From a virus, in the IMG/VR virus record IMGVR_UViG_3300044712_000928, positions 1 to 29,384 of that record: a stretch of 29,384 nt of DNA. One strand, given 5' to 3'. Of this stretch, positions 13,981-22,576 are shown piece after piece. Below the pieces are notes generated by a model. It searched no databases. It had not been told where the DNA came from and was given only the letters and a program-made list of their open reading frames with translations. Position 1 is the stretch's first letter. Each line of letters opens with the position of its first letter. Position numbers and translations under genes: made by a program.

Positions 13981-14151
13981 AGATTAATATAGACCTTACC
14001 CACAGACCTGAATGGTAAATGTAGTTAACTTGTGGGATACAGAGTTGAACCCGATTTGGTTGAAAATTAATCTCATTAACATTTATCCTCATATATGTGA
14101 GTGGAACGAACTTAGACGAAGTCTAACTCTAAAGGGGATGATTGGGTTTAA
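13981..14151 (+). ncRNA. Structured RNA elements B and C, with overlapping alternative stems
   Basis: Element B: AGATTAAT/ATTAATCT (13981-13988, 14066-14073) encloses CCCACA/TGTGGG (13999-14004, 14031-14036) and AACC/GGTT. Element C: an 11-bp helix with two G-U pairs (14045-14055 with 14141-14151) encloses TTAGAC-GAA-GTCTAA and CTCA/TGAG hairpins. The closing strands of B and C interleave, so they form a pseudoknot or are mutually exclusive. Together with element A this accounts for most of the 442-base gap; no gene is seen in it. Confidence 0.45.
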
Positions 14152-14190
14152 TTAAGACTTAAATAGTTATATTTATATATAGTTTTTATT

Positions 14191-14230
14191 AGCTACTTAG
14201 ATTGATACTAAGATTTAAGTAGCTTTTATT
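14191..14230 (+). terminator. Terminator-like hairpin before the 69-aa gene
   Basis: AGCTACTTA (14191-14199) pairs with TAAGTAGCT (14216-14224), followed by TTTATTAT. A nested CTTAG/CTAAG pair is possible. A competing pairing of the 3' arm with ACTTAAAT about 60 bases upstream would disrupt it. Confidence 0.6.
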
Positions 14231-14305
14231 ATGTTTAATTGTAAAATATATGTAACTTACATAACTTTTTGTAACCTACTGATTAACTATTACGTATAAG
14301 ATAAT

Positions 14306-14515
14306 ATGAGATATAAACTAAAACGTTGGCTTATTAATATCTTACTCTCTGATGGAGAGAAGTTCTTACTTGCTAGAGCTTGTGAGGATAGATATGAGAC
14401 ACTGCGTAGATTAGCAGTTACTGAAAAGACAGTTGATTACTATGATACTAAAGCCGATATGCAAGCATTATTAGTAATTAAATCACATTACTTATCGAGT
14501 AATTTATATAGATAA
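14306..14515 (+). CDS. Unknown 69-aa helical protein
   Basis: Begins MRYKLKRWLINILLSDGEKF and continues as an Arg/Glu-rich helix (EDRYETLRRLAVTEKTVDYY) to a C-terminus ending SHYLSSNLYR. The N-terminal Arg/Lys/Trp/Leu stretch is amphipathic and may contact membrane or nucleic acid. It is the first gene after the terminator-like hairpin and lies two bases from the next gene, so it probably starts the virion operon's leading small-gene run. Function unknown. Confidence 0.75.
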   Translation: MRYKLKRWLINILLSDGEKFLLARACEDRYETLRRLAVTEKTVDYYDTKADMQALLVIKSHYLSSNLYR

Positions 14516-14517
14516 AT

Positions 14518-15024
14518 ATGGAATTTTATAGAGATCCTTATATGATTGATAATGGAGTAGACCCTATTATTAATATTGATGTAGAGGAGGATAGTAATCA
14601 AAAGGAATTAATTGAACAAGATCTAGATAGTCAATCAGATGATACTCAATTAGATGAATTTATATCTAATCTTAAAGAACCTGAACCAATGCCTTCATTA
14701 TCTAGTTTTGAAGATACTTTCAAACTATCTATAGAAGATATTAATATTCGTTATCATATTCCAAAGATTTTCAATTTTTTTGATAAACCTTATAAAAGAA
14801 TCGAAGCATCTATTTATGTTAGACCAACTAATAATCCTTATACATTTTTATGGTATAAAAAAGTTGATGACTTACATAAAGTAACTTCTGGTAGAAATTG
14901 GAATAAATTAAGAAAAGAAGCAAATAAATTTTGTTGGAATTATTACGAAGAAATGAAATCTCAATATCAGGAACAACTTAGAGAATGGTGGTTTAAACGT
15001 AAAGAAACTAATGAGAAAAAGTGA
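14518..15024 (+). CDS. Unknown 168-aa protein with acidic N-terminal region
   Basis: Residues 1-55 are acidic and low in hydrophobics (INIDVEEDSNQKELIEQDLD), probably disordered. A compact C-terminal domain rich in aromatic residues follows (IPKIFNFFDKPYKRIEASIY, NPYTFLWYKKVDDLHK, ANKFCWNYYEEMKSQYQEQL). It ends in TGA, one of the few opal stops here, and overlaps the next gene by 14 bases. The acidic-arm plus helical-domain layout suggests a protein-protein adaptor. Family not recognised. Confidence 0.78.
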   Translation: MEFYRDPYMIDNGVDPIINIDVEEDSNQKELIEQDLDSQSDDTQLDEFISNLKEPEPMPSLSSFEDTFKLSIEDINIRYHIPKIFNFFDKPYKRIEASIYVRPTNNPYTFLWYKKVDDLHKVTSGRNWNKLRKEANKFCWNYYEEMKSQYQEQLREWWFKRKETNEKK

Positions 15025-15352
15025 ACAAGAAAAGTTATTAGAAATAACTGCAAATAAATTTCCTAAAGCAGTATACCCAGTTTTATACACAGGATATTGG
15101 ATAGAAAATCTAGTAGACACTTATAAAGTAGAGAATAATAAACTTAATACTAATATAGGAACGGTGTTTCACACCTACTACGGATTACAATTTAATCAAT
15201 CAACTCTATCTCAAATTACTTATAATAATACTAGGAATCCTGCAGAATTAGTATTTATAATCAGATATCTTAGTGGAGATAATGATTGGTATCTGTGGGA
15301 ATACTTTGATAATTGGATGAAGATAAAAAATTTAAACACTACTAAAATATAA
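15011..15352 (+). CDS. Unknown 113-aa protein
   Basis: Encodes MRKSEQEKLLEITANKFPKA, then YPVLYTGYWIENLVDTYKVE and a C-terminal half rich in Asn, Tyr and Trp (LSGDNDWYLWEYFDNWMKIK). It is translationally coupled on both sides: the start overlaps the upstream gene by 14 bases, and its stop shares one base with the next ATG (TAATG). It is soluble, with no Cys and no recognised motif. Confidence 0.75.
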   Translation: MRKSEQEKLLEITANKFPKAVYPVLYTGYWIENLVDTYKVENNKLNTNIGTVFHTYYGLQFNQSTLSQITYNNTRNPAELVFIIRYLSGDNDWYLWEYFDNWMKIKNLNTTKI

Positions 15353-15615
15353 TGGAAAGTAAAGAATTTTTAGACCCTTTTGATTTTATAGTACCTATTA
15401 AAGAATTAAAAGTACAAGTTCATGAAACAGTAAAATGTTATAATTGTAATAATGAAAATTCTAACTATTTAGAAAAGCGACCAGCAAGTTCTTGGACAGA
15501 TAAATATATGTGTTATAGTTGTGGTTGTTTAAACTATGTGATATTTTCAGATAAAATGTCTGGAGTATGTACAGATACAATTAAAATATTTAAATTACAT
15601 CCAACTAAAAATTAA
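15352..15615 (+). CDS. Zinc-ribbon protein (87 aa)
   Basis: Two Cys-x2-Cys knuckles separated by about 26 residues (VKCYNCNNENSNYL and YMCYSCGCLNYVIF) form a typical treble-clef/zinc-ribbon site, with a third Cys just after the second pair. Such small ribbons bind nucleic acid or protein partners. The surrounding N-terminal segment (PFDFIVPIKELKVQVHETV) is strand-rich. It starts at the TAATG overlap with the previous gene. The fold class is clear; the partner is unknown. Confidence 0.78.
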   Translation: MESKEFLDPFDFIVPIKELKVQVHETVKCYNCNNENSNYLEKRPASSWTDKYMCYSCGCLNYVIFSDKMSGVCTDTIKIFKLHPTKN

Positions 15616-15624
15616 ATTAATAAT

Positions 15625-16017
15625 ATGCAAGTAAAAGTAATAAAAGCAATTAATGGATTAGAGGAAGGAGATATCCTCAATTATAATGAGAAAACTCATA
15701 AGTATGAATTAAAGAAAATAGAGGAAGATATTAGTGATAATGGATATAGCTCTAAGAAGACACTTCATACTTATTCAAAGAATATTATACTAGATAATCC
15801 TACTTATTTCGAGTTTATTGATAAAGATGGTGATAAAATAGAAGTTAAAGAAGAGATTAAATCTACTGAAACTATAGAGGATTGGAAATCAGAATGTATT
15901 AAATTACATAACCAGATTAAAGATCTAGAAAAACAATTAGATCAAAAATATATCACTATGTATACTACTTATCCAACTAGATGGTATAATCCATTTGAAA
16001 ACTATATATTATGCTAA
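15625..16017 (+). CDS. Unknown 130-aa protein with coiled coil
   Basis: The N-terminal half starts MQVKVIKAINGLEEGDILNY and looks like a small beta domain (TYFEFIDKDGDKIEVKEEIK). It is followed by a heptad-like helix (WKSECIKLHNQIKDLEKQLD) and a short aromatic tail (TRWYNPFENYILC). The helix probably drives dimerisation. It belongs to the compact plus-strand run of small genes. No family recognised. Confidence 0.75.
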   Translation: MQVKVIKAINGLEEGDILNYNEKTHKYELKKIEEDISDNGYSSKKTLHTYSKNIILDNPTYFEFIDKDGDKIEVKEEIKSTETIEDWKSECIKLHNQIKDLEKQLDQKYITMYTTYPTRWYNPFENYILC

Positions 16018-16034
16018 TAAATTAAACTATATAA

Positions 16035-16364
16035 ATGAAAACAAAAGAAATTCAAGATGTACAACCAGTACAAGAACCTAAGAAAGAAGTCAAATTATAT
16101 GATTATGCTCATCTAGTAGTATTCTGCGGGAAGTGTGGACATAAGCAAATTCTAGAAGAAAATATTCCTGGAGATAAAGGTATTCAGATTAATCTACCTC
16201 CTACAAGTGCTGCAGAGATGATATTAGTATGTAAAGAATGTAATAATAGAATGGGATTATTTTATGTGGAATCTAATAAGAAAGAAGATAAATCTACTAC
16301 TAAAGAAGAAGAAACAAATGAATCAGTTCAAGAAGACTGTCCAGTTGAGGCAGAATCTCTATAA
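16035..16364 (+). CDS. Zinc-ribbon protein with acidic tail (109 aa)
   Basis: A core of about 50 residues contains FCGKCGHKQ and VCKECNNRMG, two Cys-x2-Cys pairs joined by about 38 residues including a Gly/Pro turn, a good zinc-ribbon pattern. The N-terminus is charged (MKTKEIQDVQPVQEPKKEVK) and the C-terminal 30 residues are acidic and Thr/Glu-rich, likely disordered. It is the second ribbon protein in this run. The C-terminal region overlaps the next gene in another frame. Possible transcription- or replication-linked adaptor; unproven. Confidence 0.75.
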   Translation: MKTKEIQDVQPVQEPKKEVKLYDYAHLVVFCGKCGHKQILEENIPGDKGIQINLPPTSAAEMILVCKECNNRMGLFYVESNKKEDKSTTKEEETNESVQEDCPVEAESL

Positions 16365-16671
16365 CGAATACTCTACTATTTTAAATAGTTTGTTAGATTT
16401 AACTCCTAAACAATCTCTTGTTTTAGCTAAACTATTTGAATTAAATGATACAACTCCTTCTACTTTATCATTACTTAATAAACAGAATCGTAGGGAAATA
16501 GAGGAGAGTTGTAGTATAGACGAGTGTAATCTCTCTACTTATTTAACAGTATTTAAGAGTAAGAATCTATTGATACAAGAAGGTAAAATATGGAAGATAT
16601 ATCCAGGAATTAAACCTAATATTTATAATAACCAATTAGAAATTATATTTAATATATCAGTTAATGAATAA
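16318..16671 (+). CDS. Putative winged-helix-like protein (117 aa)
   Basis: I choose the Met starting MNQFKKTVQLRQNLYNEYST. A longer frame begins 54 bases upstream but adds only a Lys-rich stretch read out of frame within the previous gene. The core (LDLTPKQSLVLAKLFEL, then an acidic loop, then NLSTYLTVFKSKNLLIQEGK IWKIYPGI) has helix-turn-helix followed by a strand-turn-strand wing, as in winged-helix DNA-binding domains. Family unassigned. The stop overlaps the next ATG by 8 bases. A role as transcription or replication factor is an inference from fold only. Confidence 0.65.
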   Translation: MNQFKKTVQLRQNLYNEYSTILNSLLDLTPKQSLVLAKLFELNDTTPSTLSLLNKQNRREIEESCSIDECNLSTYLTVFKSKNLLIQEGKIWKIYPGIKPNIYNNQLEIIFNISVNE

Positions 16672-16927
16672 TGAATTTGAATATAAAGGATATAAACTTG
16701 GTCAAGAAATAATTCTTGAGATTAAAGATTGGTATGATAAAGAGATATTAAAATCACTAATTATAAAAGGTAGAATAGATGAATTTAGAATAAGTAATAA
16801 AAAAGATCTAGTTTGGATAATATATGAAACAGAACATGGTCATATTACTTTTAAAAATAATACTACTCTATATTTAAATTCAGGATGGGAAGATATAGAA
16901 TTTATAAATAAATATATAAAGAAATAA
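16664..16927 (+). CDS. Unknown 87-aa beta-rich protein
   Basis: Sequence MNNEFEYKGYKLGQEIILEI continues with IKGRIDEFRISNKKDLVWII and ETEHGHITFKNNTTLYL, alternating strands with turns like a small SH3-type barrel. The C-terminus is a Lys-rich helix (FINKYIKK). It has no Cys. It overlaps both neighbours (8 bases upstream, 1 base downstream at TAATG), so it is firmly part of the operon. Function unknown. Confidence 0.72.
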   Translation: MNNEFEYKGYKLGQEIILEIKDWYDKEILKSLIIKGRIDEFRISNKKDLVWIIYETEHGHITFKNNTTLYLNSGWEDIEFINKYIKK

Positions 16928-17163
16928 TGGAAATAACAATTTGGAAACAAGGTGATACTTACAATACCACTATCTACGAAACTTATAAGTCTAGTATTGA
17001 GAAGAAAGCAAGTAAGTTAATAGTAAGTACTAATAAATTTGTACATATACTTAAAGTAACATTTAATCTAATTAAGAATTATAAATGGTTAGATTCTAGT
17101 AATACTACAGAAGTAACTAAAACTAAGAAGTATTATAATAATAAGAAATCTAATAAGAAGTAA
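16927..17163 (+). CDS. Small basic protein (78 aa)
   Basis: Starts at the TAATG overlap with MEITIWKQGDTYNTTIYETY and ends in a Lys/Asn-rich tail (KTKKYYNNKKSNKK). The first 55 residues are strand-rich, including VHILKVTFNLIKNYKWL. It is highly basic at the C-terminus with no recognised motif. It is separated from the next gene by one base. Confidence 0.68.
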   Translation: MEITIWKQGDTYNTTIYETYKSSIEKKASKLIVSTNKFVHILKVTFNLIKNYKWLDSSNTTEVTKTKKYYNNKKSNKK

Positions 17164-17164
17164 T

Positions 17165-17359
17165 ATGAGTATTTGGAGACAAGAAGTATTAACTACTTTG
17201 GAAATTACTAAAATTGAAGGTGAAAATAAGTTTGTAAATACTAATAGTTATACTAAGAAATGGTTATTTGGAATTTTATATTATTATCATCATGGTTATG
17301 AATTTCAAGTAGATAAGAGAAAAATAGAAGAAAAGACTACTGGATTTTTAAAGAAATAA
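17165..17359 (+). CDS. Small basic protein (64 aa)
   Basis: Encodes MSIWRQEVLTTLEITKIEGE, then an aromatic segment (KKWLFGILYYYHHGYEFQVD) and a Lys-rich end. The WLFGILYYY run is hydrophobic but too short and polar-flanked for a confident membrane span. Like its upstream neighbour it begins with a Trp-containing motif (ITIWKQG versus SIWRQEV), so the two could be distant paralogs. Function unknown. Confidence 0.65.
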   Translation: MSIWRQEVLTTLEITKIEGENKFVNTNSYTKKWLFGILYYYHHGYEFQVDKRKIEEKTTGFLKK

Positions 17360-17362
17360 TAG

Positions 17363-17623
17363 ATGAAAGATATCTATAAACAAATTGCTAAACAATTAGA
17401 TAAAGATGAGAGGGTGATCAAGTTAATATGTGAGCACCCTTTGCTCTTTACTAAAGAACGAATGGAAGATCCTAATGATATGAGACCTATTATGATAATG
17501 TATTGGGGAAAGTTTGTTTATAAGACAACAAAGACATTAGAAGATAAGAAAAATGCTATAGAAAGATATTTAAAGAAGAAGTCTATAGCTATACAGAAAA
17601 TAATTAATGGATCTAAGAAGTAA
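17363..17623 (+). CDS. Small conserved-type phage protein upstream of the terminase genes (86 aa)
   Basis: An N-terminal helix (IYKQIAKQLDKDERVIKLIC) is followed by LLFTKERMEDPNDMRPIMIM and YWGKFVYKTTKTLEDKK. The plan, a helical part then a polar loop and an aromatic GKF strand, resembles a small protein family often found beside terminase genes in tailed phages. I give that as pattern similarity, not identity. The C-terminus is a basic helix. Packaging or head-assembly involvement is inferred from position only. Confidence 0.68.
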   Translation: MKDIYKQIAKQLDKDERVIKLICEHPLLFTKERMEDPNDMRPIMIMYWGKFVYKTTKTLEDKKNAIERYLKKKSIAIQKIINGSKK

Positions 17624-17651
17624 CAATTGATAAAATAATAACGTTAACTCA

Positions 17652-18182
17652 ATGGATAACTTATTTGATATAGTTGGTAATACAATTACTATTAAACCAG
17701 AGTCTCTTGTAGTCCCAGAATTTAGAAAAATATGGGAACGAGATAAGACTAAAGAGAAGAGAAGAGCTTTTAATGAGATATCATATATAGTATTTTTATG
17801 TAATAAATCAGTTAAAAATCCTTATAAAAACTATTCAGAATCAGATAGAATAGTAATGTTAAAGAAAGATTTCTCTATTGAAGAAATAGATAAATTGATA
17901 ACCGAAGGAATAGAAAAATATAAGAAACTAAAGATTACTAGATATGAACGAGTTGTAAATGCTGCTCTAGATTCTCTAGAAGATATAGAAGGATATTATC
18001 TTGATATTAAGAAACAAGATAAAGATAAATTTGATATAACAGAATACTTAGGATCTATGGAGAAACTAGGTAAAGCCATTAAGTCTCTGCGAGAGTTAGA
18101 AACTCAACTTGAAACAGATAGAGCTGAAGGCAGTAAGGTTAGAGGAGATAGCGAAATAGGTCTCTATGAAATACCAAAATAA
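17652..18182 (+). CDS. Putative small terminase subunit / packaging protein (TerS-like)
   Basis: 176 residues located two bases upstream of the large terminase gene, the usual TerS position. The sequence is almost wholly helical: VPEFRKIWERDKTKEKRRAF, ISYIVFLCNKSVKNPYKNYS, ESDRIVMLKKDFSIEEIDKL, then a longer helix with LDSLEDIEGYYLDIKKQDKD and an acidic C-terminus ending GLYEIPK. TerS proteins bind the packaging site with an N-terminal helical domain and form rings through a central helical region; length and fold are compatible. No helix-turn-helix motif is certain, so the call rests on context and general similarity. Confidence 0.55.
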   Translation: MDNLFDIVGNTITIKPESLVVPEFRKIWERDKTKEKRRAFNEISYIVFLCNKSVKNPYKNYSESDRIVMLKKDFSIEEIDKLITEGIEKYKKLKITRYERVVNAALDSLEDIEGYYLDIKKQDKDKFDITEYLGSMEKLGKAIKSLRELETQLETDRAEGSKVRGDSEIGLYEIPK

Positions 18183-18184
18183 CA

Positions 18185-20179
18185 ATGTATAGTGTTGAAG
18201 TAAAGAAGATAAATAATTCTAACAAATTTAGACAAGCTGCAATATCCTATCAAAAGAATGGATATTATACTCCTCATCCAAGTGGAACTACAGCACATAT
18301 GCATTATTGGGAGGAAGAAACTAACAGATGTCTAAATGGATATACTGCAGAAGATGGTGATACTATAACAGGTTATCACTATTTTTATTTGAATTACTCT
18401 CCTATTCTAATAGTAATGGAGTTTGATAAAGATGGGAATAGATATAAAGTTCCTAGAAGAGAGCGTAATTTTCCTAAGTTTTGGGACTATGATAAGGCTT
18501 TCTTTGATGCAGTAGAAGAAGCAGAAAAGACTGGTAAACATCTTACTTTTCTTAAACCTCGTGGTGTTGGAGCATCTTTTAAAGGATCTAGTATGTTAGC
18601 TAGAAATTATTTTCTTATACCAGAATCTACATCTATAGCAATTACTGAGGAAACAGAATCTCTTACTAAAGATGGGATACTTACTAAATGTTGGGATATT
18701 GTAGATTTTGTTAATGAACATACTGCATGGAGTAAAAAATCTCAGAAGATTAATACTAAGTTTCATAAGAGAGCTTCTCTAGTAATGGATAACGGAATTA
18801 CTCAATTAGAAGTAGGATATAAGTCTGAAATTATAGGATTGAGTGTTAAAAATAATCCTGATAAACCTAGAGGTAAACGTTTTAAATTATGTGTTGTAGA
18901 CGAAATAGGTTTAATAACAAGTCCTATACATCTATTCTCAAGTTTAAGACATGGAGCTGAAGAAGATGGTACAGCCTTTGGATTAATAATACTTCAAGGA
19001 ACTGGTGGAAAAGAAGAGGCTGATTACACAGAAATGCGTAAACTATTCTATGAACCAGATGTTTATAACTTTCTAGAAGTAGATAATGTATGGGATGATG
19101 GTAGACAAGGAACTAATTGTGGATTCTTTTGGCCTCGTTACTATAATATGAGGGGTTGTATGGATGAGGATGGAAATTCTTTAATCGTACAAGCTAAACA
19201 AAAGGAACAAGAAGAAAGAGAAAAGATAATCCTTAAAGCATCTGATAAAAATCAAATAGACGTATATTGTGCAGAAAGACCATTTTGTCCAGAAGAATCA
19301 CTTTTACAAGTCTCTGGTAATATATTTCCAAAAAAAGAATTACTTAATCACTTATCATACATACAGACTAATGAGACTGTTAGAAATTATAAACAAGTTG
19401 GTCAATTAGTATACGGTCCTAATGGAATACTTCAATGGGAACAGTCAGATAAACTTAAAGACTTAACTACTTATAAAGTACATAGAGGTCAACCAAAAGA
19501 AGGGGCTATAGTTATATGGGAACATCCTCAACCAAATCCAGAATGGGGATTATATGTGGCAGGTTGTGATCCATATGATCATGATCAATCTGGAACAGAC
19601 TCATTAGGATCTATATTTATATATAAGAGATTTAAGTCATACGACGTAACTTTTGAAACAATAGTTGCTGAATATACAGGTAGACCAGATAAAGCAGATG
19701 ATTTTTATGAAAATGTTCGTAAACTACTCATCTATTATAATGCTACTTGTTTATATGAAAATCAATGGCCAGGTCTTTCAGTATATATGAGAAATAAACA
19801 TTGTGAGTATTTATTAGCAGATCAACCAAGTATTATATCAAAAATAATATTAGATAGTAGAGTACAGCGTGGAAAAGGAGTTCATATGGTTACTGGTATA
19901 AAAGACTGGGCCGAACTTAGAGTAAGAGATTGGTTAACAGAAGAATATGAACCAGGTAAATTAAATCTTACTAAAATACTATCTGAGGCATTACTTGAAG
20001 AATTAATATCTTATAACGATAAAGGAAACTTTGATAGAGTTATAGCATTAATGATGGTGATGATATATAGAGAAGAACTTCATAATCTACATATTAGAGC
20101 TAAAGAGGATGTAATAAAAAATAGGAGATTATTTCCAAAACCACTATTTGGTTTAAAAGAATTTGAAACATTTGCATAA
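18185..20179 (+). CDS. terL: Terminase large subunit (TerL)
   Basis: The packaging motor ATPase and headful nuclease. The ATPase half has a Walker-A-like loop KPRGVGASFKGSS (124-136), Walker B CVVDE with catalytic Glu240, and coupling motif ILQGTGG (269-275). The nuclease half (about 430-664) has the RNase-H-like acidic residues: Asp462 in AGCDPYD, Glu525 in YENQWPG, and Asp617 in FDRVIALMM. The length of 664 aa fits crAss-like TerL. It sits between the TerS-like gene and the portal. The Walker A differs from the common GRRxGKS form but keeps a Lys, as in divergent phage terminases. TerL acts at the portal vertex, translocating DNA into the prohead. Confidence 0.93.
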   Translation: MYSVEVKKINNSNKFRQAAISYQKNGYYTPHPSGTTAHMHYWEEETNRCLNGYTAEDGDTITGYHYFYLNYSPILIVMEFDKDGNRYKVPRRERNFPKFWDYDKAFFDAVEEAEKTGKHLTFLKPRGVGASFKGSSMLARNYFLIPESTSIAITEETESLTKDGILTKCWDIVDFVNEHTAWSKKSQKINTKFHKRASLVMDNGITQLEVGYKSEIIGLSVKNNPDKPRGKRFKLCVVDEIGLITSPIHLFSSLRHGAEEDGTAFGLIILQGTGGKEEADYTEMRKLFYEPDVYNFLEVDNVWDDGRQGTNCGFFWPRYYNMRGCMDEDGNSLIVQAKQKEQEEREKIILKASDKNQIDVYCAERPFCPEESLLQVSGNIFPKKELLNHLSYIQTNETVRNYKQVGQLVYGPNGILQWEQSDKLKDLTTYKVHRGQPKEGAIVIWEHPQPNPEWGLYVAGCDPYDHDQSGTDSLGSIFIYKRFKSYDVTFETIVAEYTGRPDKADDFYENVRKLLIYYNATCLYENQWPGLSVYMRNKHCEYLLADQPSIISKIILDSRVQRGKGVHMVTGIKDWAELRVRDWLTEEYEPGKLNLTKILSEALLEELISYNDKGNFDRVIALMMVMIYREELHNLHIRAKEDVIKNRRLFPKPLFGLKEFETFA

Positions 20180-20191
20180 GAATAAAATAAT

Positions 20192-22576
20192 ATGGATTTA
20201 TATTATAAACGAACCGAATTTCCAGTACAAAAACTACCTTTAGTTAAGAAGGATGAAGCATGGCGTAAAGCATGTACAGATGTTCTTATATCTAGAGAAG
20301 GTAGTACATATGTATCTGGACGTTCTAGAAGAGATACATTAAGAGTTAATTATGATTTATATAATGGAATCTTTAATGAAGATGACTTCCGTTATGTTAT
20401 AAATCCTTTTAACGTAGAAGATGGCTTTCCTGCACATCCTCAAAACATGAATATCATTAAACCAAAAATAGATTTACTTATAGGCGAGGAAACTAAAAGA
20501 CCCTTTAATTTTAAAGTATTCTCTACTAATGATGAGAGTGTTTCTCAAGTTCAGGATTTTAAAAAGAAATCATTAATTAATGAATATCTACAATCTGTAG
20601 TAGACGATATATCTAATGAAGACGAAGTAGATCAAAGATTACAAGAGATAGATACTTATGTAAAGAGTAAGTATAGTACTGCTGCTGAACAAGCTGCTTA
20701 TAACTCTCTCTTATATCTTCGTCAACAACTTAGTATAGATCATGAGTTTGTTAAAGGATGGAAAGATGGTTTAATATCTGGAGAAGAGATATATTATGTA
20801 GGTATTGTTAATGGAGAACCAATGTGCGAACGTGTTAATCCGTATCAATTTACTTATGATAACGATCCTGATGTAGAGTATATAGAAGATGGAGATTGGG
20901 CTATACGAAGATTTTTAATGTCTCCAGGAGCTATTTATGATAGATTTCAACAGCAAATGACAGAAGAAGAGTTGGATAAGTTACTCTCTATGGTTGGTGG
21001 TGATAATTTACATCGTAGACCAGGAGATGTTAACTACAACTCTATTATATATAGAGATAAGATTATCTCTGATATAAATAATGATGAATTCTTTAAAGGA
21101 CAATTATTACCAGTATGGCATGTTACATGGAAATCATTTAAGAAAATAGGGTATTTACGTACTACCGATCCTGAAACTGGAGAACAGATAGAAGATATAG
21201 TAGACGAGACCTATAAGTTAGATGAAGAAGAAAAGATGTCTGGAGTTACTATAGAATGGGATTGGATGACTGAAGTATGGGAAGGACATCGTATTGGTAC
21301 AGATATCTATTTAGATATACGTCCAGTACAATATCAATATCAATCATTAGAAAATCCTAAGACTTCTAAACTTCCTTATGTAGGAGCTAGATATAATGCT
21401 ACTAATACTAGAAATAGATCTCTTGTAGATACTATGAAACCATTACAATATATGTATATTGTAATTTGGTATAGACTAGAATTAGCTCTTGCTAGAGATA
21501 AAGGTAAGGTTCTTACTATGGATATTACACAGATTCCAAAATCAATGGGATTAGATGTAAAACAATGGATGCATTATCTCTCGGCATTAGGAGTAAACTT
21601 AGTAAATCCTTATGAAGAAGGTTGGGATATTCCTGGAAGAGAAGGAGGTAAACCCTCATCATTTGGACAGATAGGACAAGTTGATTTAAGCATGAGTAAG
21701 ATAATTGGAGATTATATTGGACTACTTGATAAAGTAGAGGATATGATTGGAGAATTATCAGGAGTATCTAGACAACGCGAAGGACAAATTCAAACTAGTG
21801 AGTTAGTCGGAAATGTACAACGTGCTACAGTACAATCATCTCATATTACAGAACCTCTATTTGAGATTCATAATCATATTAAGAAAAGAGTTTATACAGC
21901 AATGTTAAACTGTGCTAAATTTGCATGGTCTGAAAGTAATCGTAAGAAATTGCATTTTATTGTTGATGATTTTGTTAGAAAATTTATTGATATAGATGAT
22001 GATTTCTTATATTCAGATTTTGATGTATTTGTATCAGATAGTACAAAAGAATCTCAAAACTTAGAAGCCGTTAAAAGTCTTATGCAACCAGCTATGCAGA
22101 ATGGTGCCACTATTTCTGATGCTATAGAAATTCTTACTACAGAAAGTATATCTGAAATTAAACGTAAGATGAAAGACATAGAAGCTCGTAGAGAACAACA
22201 GATGCAGAAACAACAGGAAGCTGAACAACAAATGATGCAACAACAACAGCAAATGCAAGCACAATTACAAGCTGATGATAATAGGATTAAAGAAGAAGAT
22301 TCTATTCGTAAAGCTGAAACAGCAATTGAAGTTGCTAGAATAAATGCTGAAAGTAAAAATGCAATGACTGAATCATTTGAAGGAAGTCCAGAAGTTAATG
22401 AAACAGAATTATTTAGGCTTCAATTAGATAGAGATAAAATAAAAGCAGAGGATAGATTTAAACAAGCTAGTATTGCAGAAACTATTAGATCTAATAAAGC
22501 TCAAGAAGAAATTAAAAGAAAAGAATTAGTAATTAAACGTAAACAGGCTTCAAAGCCAACAACTACTAAGAAATAA
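20192..22576 (+). CDS. Portal protein
   Basis: 794 residues directly after TerL. It forms the dodecameric ring at the unique capsid vertex through which DNA enters and leaves. The N-terminal domain includes PQNMNIIKPKIDLLIGEETK and RPFNFKVFSTNDES, typical of long portal proteins. The middle has repeated Tyr/Asp/Glu-rich wing segments and QIGQVDLSMSKIIGDYIG, then LDKVEDMIGELSGVSRQREG. The C-terminus is low complexity: a Gln/Met-rich coiled coil (about 675-705) and a Lys/Arg-rich tail ending RKQASKPTTTKK, consistent with a barrel extension into the capsid. Large portal proteins with a long charged C-terminal region are characteristic of crAss-like phages. The stop overlaps the next ATG (TAATGG). 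Confidence 0.9.
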   Translation: MDLYYKRTEFPVQKLPLVKKDEAWRKACTDVLISREGSTYVSGRSRRDTLRVNYDLYNGIFNEDDFRYVINPFNVEDGFPAHPQNMNIIKPKIDLLIGEETKRPFNFKVFSTNDESVSQVQDFKKKSLINEYLQSVVDDISNEDEVDQRLQEIDTYVKSKYSTAAEQAAYNSLLYLRQQLSIDHEFVKGWKDGLISGEEIYYVGIVNGEPMCERVNPYQFTYDNDPDVEYIEDGDWAIRRFLMSPGAIYDRFQQQMTEEELDKLLSMVGGDNLHRRPGDVNYNSIIYRDKIISDINNDEFFKGQLLPVWHVTWKSFKKIGYLRTTDPETGEQIEDIVDETYKLDEEEKMSGVTIEWDWMTEVWEGHRIGTDIYLDIRPVQYQYQSLENPKTSKLPYVGARYNATNTRNRSLVDTMKPLQYMYIVIWYRLELALARDKGKVLTMDITQIPKSMGLDVKQWMHYLSALGVNLVNPYEEGWDIPGREGGKPSSFGQIGQVDLSMSKIIGDYIGLLDKVEDMIGELSGVSRQREGQIQTSELVGNVQRATVQSSHITEPLFEIHNHIKKRVYTAMLNCAKFAWSESNRKKLHFIVDDFVRKFIDIDDDFLYSDFDVFVSDSTKESQNLEAVKSLMQPAMQNGATISDAIEILTTESISEIKRKMKDIEARREQQMQKQQEAEQQMMQQQQQMQAQLQADDNRIKEEDSIRKAETAIEVARINAESKNAMTESFEGSPEVNETELFRLQLDRDKIKAEDRFKQASIAETIRSNKAQEEIKRKELVIKRKQASKPTTTKK

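Noticed and set aside
16264-16317. Longer start for the winged-helix-like gene
   Set aside because: The extra residues are Lys-rich out-of-frame translation of the upstream gene's coding sequence; the internal ATG gives a more usual overlap.
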